Part shown: in pieces, positions 8,954 through 17,367 of the stretch
Layout: each line of letters opens with the position of its first letter
How positions within the stretch are numbered: position 1 is the first letter of the stretch
Source of the DNA: Streptomyces carpinensis
Lineage (GTDB): Bacteria > Actinomycetota > Actinomycetes > Streptomycetales > Streptomycetaceae
NCBI RefSeq assembly: GCF_002154505.1
Contig: NZ_MUBM01000084.1
Location: forward strand, 1-34,258
DNA: 34,258 bases
Direction: 5' to 3'
Translations under genes and position numbers: made by a program
The notes under the pieces: model-generated
Told to the model about the DNA's origin: nothing
What the model saw: the letters and a program-made list of their open reading frames with translations, nothing else
The model's database searches: none

Positions 8954-9122
8954 GCCACACGAGGCGGCCCCCGGCACGTCTGTCATGGGAGCGACCGACG
9001 AGTAGGTCCGTCACCGGAGCGGTCCCACGAGCGCGTCCGTCACACAGCGGTTCACCGGCACTTCCGTCACGGAGCGCGGCTCACCGGCACCTCCGTCACA
9101 GGGGGCGGCCCATGAGCACGTC
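8952..9122. repeat. Degenerate tandem array, six units of about 29 bp
   Basis: On the + strand the units run 8952-8980 (29), 8981-9008 (28), 9009-9037 (29), 9038-9064 (27), 9065-9093 (29) and 9094-9122 (29). Four of the six begin CGTCAC (a fifth begins TGTCAT) and all end in TC. The last unit overlaps the 3' end of the acetyltransferase gene on the minus strand, including its stop codon, so the others look like diverged copies of that gene end (its residues DVLMGRPL plus stop). The array fills the whole gap up to the stop of the convergent protease gene. Confidence 0.7.
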
Positions 9123-9584
9123 GTCGACATAGGCGCCGTCCAGGTGGAACTCCTCCGGCTGGACGCCTTCCACGACGAAGCCCTCGGACTCGTACAGCGC
9201 GCGGGCGGCGGTGTTGTGGCCCAGCACCCGCAGGCTGATGCGGCGGGCGCCCTGGCGGCGGGCCTCCTCCACGGCGGCGCGCAGCAGGGCGCGGCCGGCC
9301 CCGGCGCCGCGCGCCTCCTGGGCGACGGCCAGGCCCCGTATCTGGCGGACGTGCGCGTTGGACGCCAGCGGTGTGGCGAAGCCCAGCCGGATGTAGCCGA
9401 CGACGGCGCCGTCCACCTCGGCCACGAGGATCTCGCGCGGCCCGGACCGCTCGGTGAAGAAGGGCTCGTAGGGCGGCTGCGGGCGTGGCTGCACGGAGTG
9501 CAGCGGAGACCAGGTGGCCCGGTCGAGTCGGGCGAGCGGCTCCTCGTCGTCGGGTGTGGCGGGGCGTATGTGGGCGACCGGCAT
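9096..9584 (-). CDS. GNAT-family N-acetyltransferase
   Basis: A 162-residue cytoplasmic acetyltransferase that uses acetyl-CoA; the acceptor is unknown. The GNAT fold is clear: an N-terminal HIRPATPDDEEPLARLDR, the strand-turn ILVAEVDGAVVGYIRLG, the CoA-binding motif A (IRGLAVAQEARGAGAGRALL, then RAAVEEARRQG) and the motif B region SLRVLGHNTAARALYESEGF. I chose the ATG at 9584 because AAGGTGA precedes it at good spacing; longer upstream readings overlap the divergent epimerase gene. Its last codons and stop are part of a degenerate tandem repeat array that continues downstream. It converges on the MarP-like gene and is divergent from the epimerase gene (70-base gap). Confidence 0.9.
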   Translation of the reverse strand: MPVAHIRPATPDDEEPLARLDRATWSPLHSVQPRPQPPYEPFFTERSGPREILVAEVDGAVVGYIRLGFATPLASNAHVRQIRGLAVAQEARGAGAGRALLRAAVEEARRQGARRISLRVLGHNTAARALYESEGFVVEGVQPEEFHLDGAYVDDVLMGRPL

Positions 9585-9654
9585 GGCGATCACCTTACGA
9601 CGGGCGCGGGACGGCGCCCCGGAATTTCCGTGCCGCGGCGGGCAGGATGGGCGC

Positions 9655-10551
9655 ATGGAACGTTCGCGAATCGCGGTGGCCGGCGCGTCCGGTCTCATCG
9701 GCAGCGCACTGGTGCGGTCCCTGGTCTCGGACGGGCACGAGGTGGTGCGCCTGGTGCGCCGGGCGGCACGAAGCGACGACGAGGTCTGCTGGGACCCCGA
9801 GCAGCAGTACGTGGACGCGGCGGGGCTCGCCGGGTGCGATGCCGTGGTCAATCTGGCGGGCGCCGGGGTCGGCGACCACCGCTGGACGGAGGCGTACAAG
9901 AAGACGATGCGGGACGGCCGCGTGTTCGGCACGGCGGCCCTCGCGGAGGCCGTCGCCGCCCTCGACACACCGCCCCGGGTCTTCGTCTGCGGCAGCGCGA
10001 TCGGCTTCTACGGCGACACGGGCGACCGGGAGGTCGACGAGAGCGCCCCGCCCGGGGACGGTTTTCTGCCCGAGTTGTGCGTGGCCTGGGAGGAGGCCGC
10101 TGCCGCGGCGCAGGAGCGGGGCGTCCGGACGGTGTTCGCGCGCACCGGACTGGTGGTGGCCCGCCGGGGCGGGGCCTGGGGGCGGCTGTTCCCGCTGTTC
10201 AAGGCCGGGTTGGGCGGGCGTCTGGGTGACGGGGGGCAGTACTGGTCGTTCATCGCCCTGCACGACGAGGTGGCGGCGCTGCGCCATCTCATCGACACCG
10301 AGAGCCTGTCCGGGCCGGTCAATCTCACCGCGCCGCACCCGGTGACGAACCGTGAGATCACCGCGGTGATGGGGCGGGTGCTGCGCCGGCCGACGCCGTT
10401 CGCCGTGCCGGCGCCGGTGCTGCGGGCGGTGCTCGGGGAGATGGCGGGGGATGTGCTCGGGAGCGCGCGGGTGGTGCCGAGGCGGCTGCTGGAGTCGGGG
10501 TTCTCGTTCGCGTTCCCGGGGATCGAGGACGCCGTACGGGCGGCTCTGTGA
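9655..10551 (+). CDS. TIGR01777-family epimerase (SDR fold, YfcH/SulA-like)
   Basis: A 298-residue NAD(P)-binding protein of the extended SDR superfamily, annotated as a sugar-nucleotide epimerase homologue of uncertain substrate. The N-terminal Rossmann motif is GASGLIGSALVRSLVSDGH. Family blocks follow: DAVVNLAGAGVGDHRW, VCGSAIGFYGDTGDREVDES, WEEAAAAAQERGVRTVFART and SGPVNLTAPHPVTNREIT, with the C-terminal DUF1731-like part (VPAPVLRAVLGEMAGDVL, then SARVVPRRLLESGF). The start is MERSRIAVAGASG at 9655. There is no clear Shine-Dalgarno; a -10-like CAGGAT at 9643-9648 would start transcription at the ATG, so the message may be leaderless. Confidence 0.88.
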   Translation: MERSRIAVAGASGLIGSALVRSLVSDGHEVVRLVRRAARSDDEVCWDPEQQYVDAAGLAGCDAVVNLAGAGVGDHRWTEAYKKTMRDGRVFGTAALAEAVAALDTPPRVFVCGSAIGFYGDTGDREVDESAPPGDGFLPELCVAWEEAAAAAQERGVRTVFARTGLVVARRGGAWGRLFPLFKAGLGGRLGDGGQYWSFIALHDEVAALRHLIDTESLSGPVNLTAPHPVTNREITAVMGRVLRRPTPFAVPAPVLRAVLGEMAGDVLGSARVVPRRLLESGFSFAFPGIEDAVRAAL

Positions 10552-10671
10552 CGCGGTGCCGGGCGGCGCCGCGGCGCGACGCCGGGCGGTGCCCCGGATC
10601 CGGCACAGGTCGGCGTCTCGGGCCGGTTCCGGGCGGCGCCGGGGCGCTCTCCCGTACACCGGCGAAACGTT

Positions 10672-10699
10672 GCGACCGTATGCGACCGCCGTGCGACCG
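10672..10699. promoter_or_regulatory. Three direct repeats of TGCGACCG upstream of the FAD oxidoreductase
   Basis: GCGACCG occurs at 10672-10678, 10682-10688 and 10693-10699, with starts 10 and 11 bases apart, so the copies face the same side of the helix. This layout is typical of response-regulator sites. The repeats lie about 125 bases before the downstream gene, and possible -10 hexamers (TACGCT, TAACCT) follow 35-50 bases later. The rest of the 273-base gap (10552-10824) holds GC-rich sequence with no gene that I can see. Confidence 0.45.
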
Positions 10700-10824
10700 T
10701 GCCCTGTCCATGCGCGACTGCACCTGACTGATTACGCTCCTAACCTCGTGCCGAACTCGGGTATTCCTCAACCCGGTTGGGGGCATCACTGCTCCACCGG
10801 TCGCGCAACCTCGAGGAGGGGCAC

Positions 10825-12342
10825 GTGCTTGAGCCCGCGTACCAGGTGGATGTCGTCGTGGTGGGAGCCGGGGTCGCCGGGCTCTCGGCGGCACATCGGC
10901 TGACCAGCGCAGGAGTAACGACCGCAGTCCTGGAAGCCGCCCCTTACGTGGGCGGCCGCATGTCGACGGAGAAGGTCGACGGGTTCCGGCTCGACCGGAT
11001 CGGACAGCTGCTGTTCACGTCCTATCCCCAACTGGGCCGGGGCCCGGGACTGGACGCGCTCGTGCTGCGCCCCTTCGCACCGGGGGTCCTGCTGCACAGC
11101 GACGGCCGGCACCACCGCGCGGGCGCCCCGGCGGGCGGAGGGAGCGCGCGGAGCGCACTCCATGCCGTGCGCGCCCTCGCGAGCGCCCCCCGCGCCTCCG
11201 CGTCGTCCAGGGGCGGCCGGGCCGGCCGTGCCCTGCGCCCCGTCCCGCCCGACGCCGGGCTCCGGACGGGCATCCCGTCGGACGTCGGCACCGACCCGGC
11301 GGCACGGCTCGACGCGCCCTTCCCCGGCACCTCGCCCCTGGTGCGCCCCGGCAGGCCCCGGCCCGCACTGGGCGACCGCACCCAGCCCTTCGGCATCGGC
11401 GCGCCCCTGCGCCTGCGCGCCGCCCTCGCCCGGATCGCCGCCACTCCGGTCGAACGGCTCCTGGCCCGCCCCGAGCTGCCCGCCGGCCAGGCGCTGGCGG
11501 CCCGCGGGCTGCCCGCCCGCACGGTCGACGGCTTCCTGCGGCCACTGCTGGCCGCCCTGCTGTGCGACCCCGATCTCACCACCTCCAGCCGCTGCGCCGA
11601 CCTGGTACTGCACGCCTTCGCGAGCGGCCGGCTGTGCCTGCCGGAGGGCGGCGCGGAGGTCCTGCCGGAGCTGCTCGCCGGCGGCCTGCCGCCGGGCACG
11701 GTGCACACCGGCGTCCGGGTGACCTCCGTCTCCACCAACTCGGTGACCACCGCCGAGCACGGCGAGATCCGCTGCCGCGCGGTCCTGGTCGCCACTGACG
11801 CGCGCACCGCCGCAGAGCTGCTGCCCGGCCTGCGCGTACCGGACTTCCACCCGGTGACGGTGGTGCACCACACGACGGACGAGCCGCCGGGGACGGGCGG
11901 GTACCTGCTGCTCGACTCGGACCGCGGCGGGCCGGTCGCGCACACGGCGGTGATCAGCCGGGTCGACCCGTCCCGCGCCCCCGCCGGCCGGGCCCTGGTC
12001 TCCTCGACGGTCCTGGGCGAGCCCCCGGCCGACGTCGACGCCGCCGTACGCCGCCACCTGTCCCGGCTGTACGGCACCTCGACCGCCCGCTGGGAGACAC
12101 TCGCCGTCCACCACACCCCCGAGGCGGTCCCCGCGATGCGACCACCGCACGACCTGCGGCGCCCGGTGCGCCTCCTGGCGGGCCTGTACGTCTGCGGCGA
12201 CCACCGCGACACCAGCACCCTCCAGGGCGCCCTGCACTCGGCCCACCGGGCCTGCGCCGCCCTCCTGGCGGATCTGGGCACGGGCCGCTCCATGCACCGC
12301 GCGGACCCGGAACCGACATCGCCGAGGGCGGCAGCGGCCTGA
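10825..12342 (+). CDS. FAD-dependent oxidoreductase (amine oxidase/phytoene desaturase-like)
   Basis: A 505-residue flavoprotein. The N-terminal dinucleotide-binding motif is VDVVVVGAGVAGLSAAHRL, followed by an acidic end of strand 2 (AVLEAAPYVGGRM), which is the GG motif of the amine-oxidase/phytoene-desaturase superfamily. The C-terminus has the second FAD motif (LLAGLYVCGDHRDTSTLQGA). The substrate is unknown. Residues about 93-185 are an Arg/Ala/Pro/Gly-rich stretch without predicted structure, which enlarges the protein compared with the usual family layout. I chose the GTG at 10825 because GAGGAGGGG lies just upstream. It is preceded by three phased direct repeats and converges on the regulator gene downstream. 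Confidence 0.85.
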   Translation: MLEPAYQVDVVVVGAGVAGLSAAHRLTSAGVTTAVLEAAPYVGGRMSTEKVDGFRLDRIGQLLFTSYPQLGRGPGLDALVLRPFAPGVLLHSDGRHHRAGAPAGGGSARSALHAVRALASAPRASASSRGGRAGRALRPVPPDAGLRTGIPSDVGTDPAARLDAPFPGTSPLVRPGRPRPALGDRTQPFGIGAPLRLRAALARIAATPVERLLARPELPAGQALAARGLPARTVDGFLRPLLAALLCDPDLTTSSRCADLVLHAFASGRLCLPEGGAEVLPELLAGGLPPGTVHTGVRVTSVSTNSVTTAEHGEIRCRAVLVATDARTAAELLPGLRVPDFHPVTVVHHTTDEPPGTGGYLLLDSDRGGPVAHTAVISRVDPSRAPAGRALVSSTVLGEPPADVDAAVRRHLSRLYGTSTARWETLAVHHTPEAVPAMRPPHDLRRPVRLLAGLYVCGDHRDTSTLQGALHSAHRACAALLADLGTGRSMHRADPEPTSPRAAAA

Positions 12343-12411
12343 CCCCGGCGCCGTGGCGCCCCGCACCGCGCGTGCCGCTCCGATCCGCCCAGCGCCACCC
12401 CCGTCGTCCGG

Positions 12412-13908
12412 TCAGTTCAGGGCGGCGATCTTGTCGCGGTAGGTACGTACGGCGGTCGCGTCCTTGTACGGCTCCAGGCGGCGTTCGAAGTCCCTGACGT
12501 ACTCGTCGGCGCGTACCGAGCGCATCTCGGCGGCCTGGGCCGCCGCCTCGGCGGCGAGGCCGCAGGCCTGTTCCAGGTCGCCGAGGCCGAGGCGCGCGGT
12601 GGCGAGGACGACGCGGCAGAACAGGCGGCTGCGGGCGTACGCCGGGGCGCGCAGCTGGAGCGCGCGCTCGGCGTGCTGCGCGGCGGCGCGGTACTGCTGC
12701 AGATCCCGGTGGCAGTGCCCGAACTCGTCGGCGAGCTGGGCCTCGTCGAAGGAGCGCGCCCAGAACGGCACCTCGTCGCCGGGCCGGGCGCTCTCCAGGG
12801 CGCGCTCGGCGCGCACCAGGGAGGCCGTGCAGGCGCGCACCTCGCCGAGCACCCCGTGCCCGCGCGCCTCGGCGGCGTGCAGCAGCGCCTGGACCACGGG
12901 CGGGGCCGTGGCGCCGAGCCCCTGCTGGGCCACGCGCGCGAGCTGCACCGCCTCCCGCCCGTGCGCGAGGTAGACGGCCTGCCGGCTCATGGTGACCAGC
13001 ACATAGGCGCCGTAGGGCCGGTCCCCGGCGGCCTGGGCGAGCCGGAGCGCCTGCACGAAGTACCGCTGCGCGAGCCCGTGTGCGGCGATGTCGTAGGACG
13101 TCCAGCCGGCGAGGCGGGTGAGGTCGGCGGCCGCGGCGAACAGGCGGCGGCCCGTCTGCTCGCCGTAGGTGCCGCGCAGCATCGGCTCGCACTCGTGCTC
13201 CAGGTAGCGCACGAGGGCCTGGCGGGCGTGGCCGCCGCCGTACATGTCGTCGAGGGTGCGGAACAGCTCGCCGACCGAGCGCAGCGCGGCGACGTCCCCC
13301 GCGGTGACCCGCTGGCCGGCCTCCCGCTCGGTCCGGTCCCGGTCGGCCCGGCCGCGCTGCCGGGGCACCCCGGCCACCGACTGCTGCGCCTCCGCGAGCG
13401 CGGCGGCGTCGGCCGGGCGGCCCTGGACCGGGACCCGCGCGGCGGGCACCTCGCCGCGGGCGACCCGGTCGTCGGCCCGCCCGATGAGCCAGTCCCGGCT
13501 GGGCACCACGAGACCGGCCGGGGTGAAGGCGATCTTGCGCAGCTCGGCGTGGCTGCCGGAGTCCTTGCGCCACAGCCCGCTGACGATGTCGACGGCCTCC
13601 TCGGGGGCCGCCGCGAACTCCAGGCCCGCGTAGACGGGCGCACAGGCGTCCAGGCCGAGGTCCTGGGCGGTCAGGCGGCGGCCGAGGCGCCGGGTGAAGA
13701 CCTCCGCGATGAGTGCGGGCGTGGTTCCCCTCGGCTGCTGCCCGCGCAGCCAGCGGGTGACCGACGTCTTGTCGTATCTGAGGTCCAGCCCGTGTTCGAG
13801 ACCGAGCTGGTCCACGCGACGGGCCAGACCTGCGTTGGAGAACCCCGCTTCTGCGATGAGCGCGGCGAGCTGGCGGTTGGGAGTGCGCTGCGCGGGTCGT
13901 TCCGTCAT
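12412..13908 (-). CDS. Large HTH/TPR-like regulatory protein
   Basis: A 498-residue soluble protein. The N-terminus reads as an atypical helix-turn-helix (NRQLAALIAEAGFSNAGLAR, then YDKTSVTRWLRGQQPRG), about residues 8-65. The rest is alpha-helical and Ala/Arg-rich, resembling tetratricopeptide repeats: YFVQALRLAQAAGDRPYGAY, ALLHAAEARGHGVLGEVRAC and YRAAAQHAERALQLR. Proteins of this design, including the NsdA type, are abundant in Streptomyces and influence development and antibiotic production; I cannot place this one in a named group with certainty. I chose the ATG at 13908 (MTERPAQRTPNRQL); GGAGA lies 11 bases upstream, and two earlier in-frame ATGs (13938, 14046) lack better support. It is divergent from lipB, with a 244-base gap in which I see only a weak promoter-like TACAGT (14099-14104). 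Confidence 0.8.
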   Translation of the reverse strand: MTERPAQRTPNRQLAALIAEAGFSNAGLARRVDQLGLEHGLDLRYDKTSVTRWLRGQQPRGTTPALIAEVFTRRLGRRLTAQDLGLDACAPVYAGLEFAAAPEEAVDIVSGLWRKDSGSHAELRKIAFTPAGLVVPSRDWLIGRADDRVARGEVPAARVPVQGRPADAAALAEAQQSVAGVPRQRGRADRDRTEREAGQRVTAGDVAALRSVGELFRTLDDMYGGGHARQALVRYLEHECEPMLRGTYGEQTGRRLFAAAADLTRLAGWTSYDIAAHGLAQRYFVQALRLAQAAGDRPYGAYVLVTMSRQAVYLAHGREAVQLARVAQQGLGATAPPVVQALLHAAEARGHGVLGEVRACTASLVRAERALESARPGDEVPFWARSFDEAQLADEFGHCHRDLQQYRAAAQHAERALQLRAPAYARSRLFCRVVLATARLGLGDLEQACGLAAEAAAQAAEMRSVRADEYVRDFERRLEPYKDATAVRTYRDKIAALN

Positions 13909-14152
13909 CTGCGGTGCGGTCTCCTGCCTTTCGGGCATCCACGCGGCCGCGTGGTGCCCGGATTGCCTGTGAGCAGCCCTTATGGCCTCATGAACGGCGC
14001 GAATGTAGCGGAGAGTGAGCAGCCGACCGCGCTCTTCGACCGGCATTCATCCGATCGTGTGAGGATTGCCCGCAAGGCTGACGCTCGACAGCCGGACGTA
14101 CAGTGGCGTGGGCACGTTTCGTGCCTTACGACCTTCCAGGGAGGCGCTTGCC

Positions 14153-14971
14153 GTGAGTGAGTTGCGGTTCGTCCGCATGGGATTCGGTGCCGAGGCCGTG
14201 GACTACCAGGTGGCCTGGGACGAGCAGCGCCGCGTGCACGCGGCCCGGTTCGCGGACGAGGTCCCCGACACCGTGCTGCTCCTGGAGCACCCCCCGGTCT
14301 ACACCGCGGGCCGGCGCACGGAGGACAGCGAGCGCCCCCTCGACGGCACGCCCGTCATCGACGTGGACCGCGGCGGCAAGATCACCTGGCACGGCCCCGG
14401 CCAGCTGGTCGGCTACCCCATCCAGAAGCTGCCCCGCCCGGTGGACGTCGTGGCGCACGTGCGGCGGCTGGAGGAGGCCCTGATCCGCACCTGCGCCGAG
14501 TACGGCCTGGAGACCACCCGCGTCGAGGGCCGCAGCGGCGTCTGGGTGCTCGGCGACCCGGTCGAGCAGCGGCCCGCGCTCGGCGGGCTGTCCCTGGACT
14601 TCGACCCGCGCCTGACCGACGAGGAGTTCGACCCGCGGCTCAACGGCCCGGAGTACGCCCCCTCCAACGCCGGTCAGCGCCGCGAGGACCGCAAGATCGC
14701 CGCGATCGGCATCCGCGTCGCCAAGGGCGTCACGATGCACGGCTTCTCCTTCAACGTGAACCCGGACAACGCCTGGTTCGACCGGATCATCCCGTGCGGC
14801 ATCCGCGACGCGGGCGTCACCTCCCTGGCCAACGAGCTGGGCCGGGACATCACGGTCGAGGAGGTCCTGCCGGTGGTCGAGCGGCACCTCGGCGACATCC
14901 TGGAGAACGCGGAACTCAAGCCGAGGATGATCGAGAAGACACCCGCGGAAGTCCGCCCGGCCGGAGTCTGA
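14153..14971 (+). CDS. lipB: Octanoyl-[acyl-carrier-protein]:protein N-octanoyltransferase
   Basis: A 272-residue cytoplasmic enzyme that transfers octanoate from acyl-ACP to the target lysine of lipoyl domains and the glycine-cleavage H protein, the first step of lipoate assembly. Key residues are present: Lys181 in RKIAAIGIR and the catalytic Cys215 in [12 protein letters not shown], with conserved [31 protein letters not shown] and [12 protein letters not shown]. The protein is longer than the usual about 210-230 residues because of an acidic insertion (about residues 136-178: [12 protein letters not shown], then [19 protein letters not shown]) just before the catalytic lysine. I chose the GTG at 14153 because GGGAGG lies 8 bases upstream. 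It lies 131 bases before lipA and its product acts directly upstream of LipA. Confidence 0.95.
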   Translation: MSELRFVRMGFGAEAVDYQVAWDEQRRVHAARFADEVPDTVLLLEHPPVYTAGRRTEDSERPLDGTPVIDVDRGGKITWHGPGQLVGYPIQKLPRPVDVVAHVRRLEEALIRTCAEYGLETTRVEGRSGVWVLGDPVEQRPALGGLSLDFDPRLTDEEFDPRLNGPEYAPSNAGQRREDRKIAAIGIRVAKGVTMHGFSFNVNPDNAWFDRIIPCGIRDAGVTSLANELGRDITVEEVLPVVERHLGDILENAELKPRMIEKTPAEVRPAGV

Positions 14972-14999
14972 GGACGAGGCTCGTTCGGCGCCGAAGCGG

Positions 15000-15026
15000 G
15001 GTCCAAGGGCGGCAGCCCCTGGGACC
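15000..15026 (+). other. Hairpin between lipB and lipA
   Basis: GGTCC-A-AGGG (15000-15009) pairs with CCCT-G-GGACC (15017-15026), nine pairs with one A-G mismatch and a 7-base loop. It lies 28 bases after the lipB stop. It could attenuate read-through into lipA; the support is moderate only. Confidence 0.3.
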
Positions 15027-15102
15027 CGCACCGACCCCGGACCACCAAATCAACGGGCGTACCCTGGGTTGCGCCGAAGAATCAATCGCTAGGGAGCCGG
15101 TC

Positions 15103-16068
15103 GTGTCCGCAGTCGCACCCGACGGACGCAAGATGCTGCGCCTGGAGGTCCGCAACAGCCAGACCCCCATCGAGCGCAAGCCCGAGTGGATCAAGACCCG
15201 GGCGAAAATGGGCCCCGAGTACACGAAGATGCAGAACCTCGTGAAGAGCGAGGGCCTGCACACGGTCTGCCAGGAAGCCGGCTGCCCGAACATCTACGAG
15301 TGCTGGGAGGACCGCGAGGCGACCTTCCTCATCGGCGGCGACCAGTGCACCCGGCGCTGCGACTTCTGCCAGATCGACACCGGCAAGCCCGAGGCGCTGG
15401 ACCGCGACGAGCCGCGCCGCGTGGGCGAGTCCGTGGTCACCATGGACCTGAACTACGCCACCATCACCGGCGTCGCCCGCGACGACCTGGAGGACGGCGG
15501 CGCCTGGCTGTACGCTGAGACGGTCCGCCAGATCCACCAGCAGACCGCCGGCCGCGAGGGCGGCCGCACCAAGGTCGAGCTGCTCGCCCCGGACTTCAAC
15601 GCGGTCCCCGAGCAGCTGGCGGAGGTCTTCTCCGCCCGCCCCGAGGTCTTCGCGCACAACGTCGAGACGGTCCCGCGGATCTTCAAGCGGATCCGTCCCG
15701 GCTTCCGCTACGAGCGCTCCCTGAAGGTCATCACCGAGGCCCGCGACTTCGGCCTGGTGACCAAGTCGAACCTCATCCTCGGCATGGGCGAGACCCGCGA
15801 GGAGGTCAGCGAGGCGCTCAAGCAGCTGCAGGATGCGGGCTGCGAGCTGGTCACCATCACCCAGTACCTGCGGCCGAGCGTGCGGCACCACCCGGTGGAG
15901 CGCTGGGTGAAGCCGCAGGAGTTCGTCGAGCTGAAGGAGGAGGCCGAGCAGATCGGCTTCTCGGGCGTGATGTCCGGCCCGCTGGTACGGTCCTCCTACC
16001 GCGCCGGGCGCCTGTACCAGATGGCCGTGGAGAAGCGCGGCAGCTACATCGCCGTCCAGGCCGTCTGA
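15103..16068 (+). CDS. lipA: Lipoyl synthase (radical SAM)
   Basis: A 321-residue radical-SAM enzyme that inserts two sulfur atoms into protein-bound octanoyl groups to make lipoate. Both iron-sulfur cluster motifs are complete: the auxiliary CX4CX5C (Cys56, Cys61, Cys67 in [13 protein letters not shown]) and the SAM-binding CX3CX2C (Cys82, Cys86, Cys89 in CTRRCDFCQ). The C-terminal RSSYRAG holds the serine that ligates the auxiliary cluster. The length is typical. I chose the GTG at 15103 because AGGGAG lies 7 bases upstream. It works on the product of LipB. Known substrates in this window would be the SucB E2 and, through that, the AceE reaction. Confidence 0.97.
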   Translation: MSAVAPDGRKMLRLEVRNSQTPIERKPEWIKTRAKMGPEYTKMQNLVKSEGLHTVCQEAGCPNIYECWEDREATFLIGGDQCTRRCDFCQIDTGKPEALDRDEPRRVGESVVTMDLNYATITGVARDDLEDGGAWLYAETVRQIHQQTAGREGGRTKVELLAPDFNAVPEQLAEVFSARPEVFAHNVETVPRIFKRIRPGFRYERSLKVITEARDFGLVTKSNLILGMGETREEVSEALKQLQDAGCELVTITQYLRPSVRHHPVERWVKPQEFVELKEEAEQIGFSGVMSGPLVRSSYRAGRLYQMAVEKRGSYIAVQAV

Positions 16069-16244
16069 CAGCTCATCACCCCCGCGTCCCCGCAAGGGGT
16101 ACCGGCAGGCGTGTGAATTCACGCACAAGAACTTACCGGCAGGTAGTGGCCGATACGGCGCGGTCCTGACCGTCGTCCCAGATCAGGGCGTCGGTCAGGG
16201 CCGCGTCACCTTTTTGGCCTGCGGCGTCAGGGTTTCATCGGTGT

Positions 16245-16273
16245 TTGACCGGTCGGTCACGCCCTGGTAACAC
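16245..16273 (+). promoter_or_regulatory. Candidate promoter with overlapping palindrome, upstream of the 66-residue protein gene
   Basis: TTGACC (16245-16250), 17 spacer bases and TAACAC (16268-16273) resemble a vegetative promoter. TGACCG-GT-CGGTCA (16246-16259) overlaps the -35 box and has the symmetry of a TetR-type operator. The rest of the 264-base gap after lipA holds a short CCCC-GCAA-GGGG hairpin (16088-16099) and the palindrome GTGAATTCAC (16113-16122), with no gene that I can see. Confidence 0.4.
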
Positions 16274-16332
16274 CAAACAGTGACCCTGGACTCACGCCAC
16301 GTACACCAGAGCCGTTTTGAGGGGGGACCTCC

Positions 16333-16533
16333 ATGCAGGCCGCGCCCGTTCGCGCCACAGCCATCCCGTCCGTCACCGACGCATTGCGCGCGGTCGAGGC
16401 GCTGCTGATGAGCAGCGGCCAGCGCACCGCCCGCCGCAACGCCTGGACCTCCGTCCTGGAGGACCGCCGCCGTGCCAAGGACCGGGTCGAGGCCCAGCGC
16501 GTCCTCGACGAGTTCAGCGCCGCCCGCCCCTGA
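16333..16533 (+). CDS. Small conserved protein of unknown function (66 aa)
   Basis: A 66-residue hydrophilic protein. It is predicted to be helical and rich in Arg, Ala and Glu (SVTDALRAVEALLMSSGQ, then LEDRRRAKDRVEAQRVLDEF). No membrane segment, signal peptide or known domain. Support for it being real: a GAGGGGGGACC ribosome-binding site 6-10 bases before the ATG, a plausible promoter upstream, strong GC at third positions, and, from memory, a similar small gene after lipA in other Streptomyces. Function unknown. The coding strand and spacing suggest its own transcription unit and not a tail of the lip genes. Confidence 0.7.
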   Translation: MQAAPVRATAIPSVTDALRAVEALLMSSGQRTARRNAWTSVLEDRRRAKDRVEAQRVLDEFSAARP

Positions 16534-16655
16534 CCGGGCACCACGCACGCCCCGACCGGGCGCCGCCGGCCGGACCCCGCGCCCTCTCCGCCCTCCCGGG
16601 CGGGTACGGACACTGCCGTCGTCGGCCGCTTGCCGGGCCACGTAGACTTCGTGGC

Positions 16656-17357
16656 ATGGCGAGGAAGGAAACCGCAGCCGAGGCTGCCAACCCGGGGCGA
16701 CTGAAACAGATCGCCCTGACGTTCCAGATGACCCGGAAGGCCGATCCGAAGATCGGTCTGATTCTGGCGGGCGTCTTCATCATCACCTTCGGTGTCCTCC
16801 TCGGAGTCGGCTTCGCGATCAGCCACCCGATCTACCTGGGCATCCTGGGCATCCTGCTCGCCTTCCTCGCGACGGCGATCGTCTTCGGACGCCGGGCGGA
16901 GCGGGCGGCCTTCGGGCAGATGGAGGGGCAGCCGGGTGCCGCGGCGGCGGTGCTGGACAACGTCGGCCGCGGCTGGACCACGACCCCGGCCGTCGCCATG
17001 AACCGCAGCCAGGACGTGGTGCACCGCGCGGTCGGCAAGGCCGGCATCGTGCTGGTCGCCGAGGGCAACCCGAACCGGGTGAAGTCCCTGCTCGCCGCCG
17101 AGAAGAAGAAGATGAACCGCATCGTGGCGGACGTCCCGGTGCACGACGTGATCGTCGGCAACGGCGAGGGCCAGGTCGAGCTGAAGAAGCTGCGCACCAC
17201 GATGCTGAAGTTCCCGCGCGTGCTGACCGGCCCGCAGGTCACGGCCACCAACGACCGGCTGCGCGCCCTGGGCGACCTGATGAGCAACATGCCGCTGCCG
17301 AAGGGTCCGATGCCCAAGGGCATGCGGATGCCGAGGGGCGGTCCGAAGACCCGCTGA
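16656..17357 (+). CDS. DUF4191 membrane protein
   Basis: A 233-residue protein with two adjacent membrane segments (IGLILAGVFIITFGVLLGVG and YLGILGILLAFLATAIVFG, about residues 29-70) followed by a soluble domain and a basic Pro/Met/Gly-rich tail (MPLPKGPMPKGMRMPRGG). This is the layout of the actinobacterial DUF4191 family, commonly found near lipA and glnA. The function is unknown. A -10-like TAGACT (16643-16648) puts transcription start at or one base before the ATG, and there is no Shine-Dalgarno, so a leaderless message is likely. It converges on the RDD gene, with a long hairpin between them. Confidence 0.85.
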   Translation: MARKETAAEAANPGRLKQIALTFQMTRKADPKIGLILAGVFIITFGVLLGVGFAISHPIYLGILGILLAFLATAIVFGRRAERAAFGQMEGQPGAAAAVLDNVGRGWTTTPAVAMNRSQDVVHRAVGKAGIVLVAEGNPNRVKSLLAAEKKKMNRIVADVPVHDVIVGNGEGQVELKKLRTTMLKFPRVLTGPQVTATNDRLRALGDLMSNMPLPKGPMPKGMRMPRGGPKTR

Positions 17358-17367
17358 CCTGTCGAGC

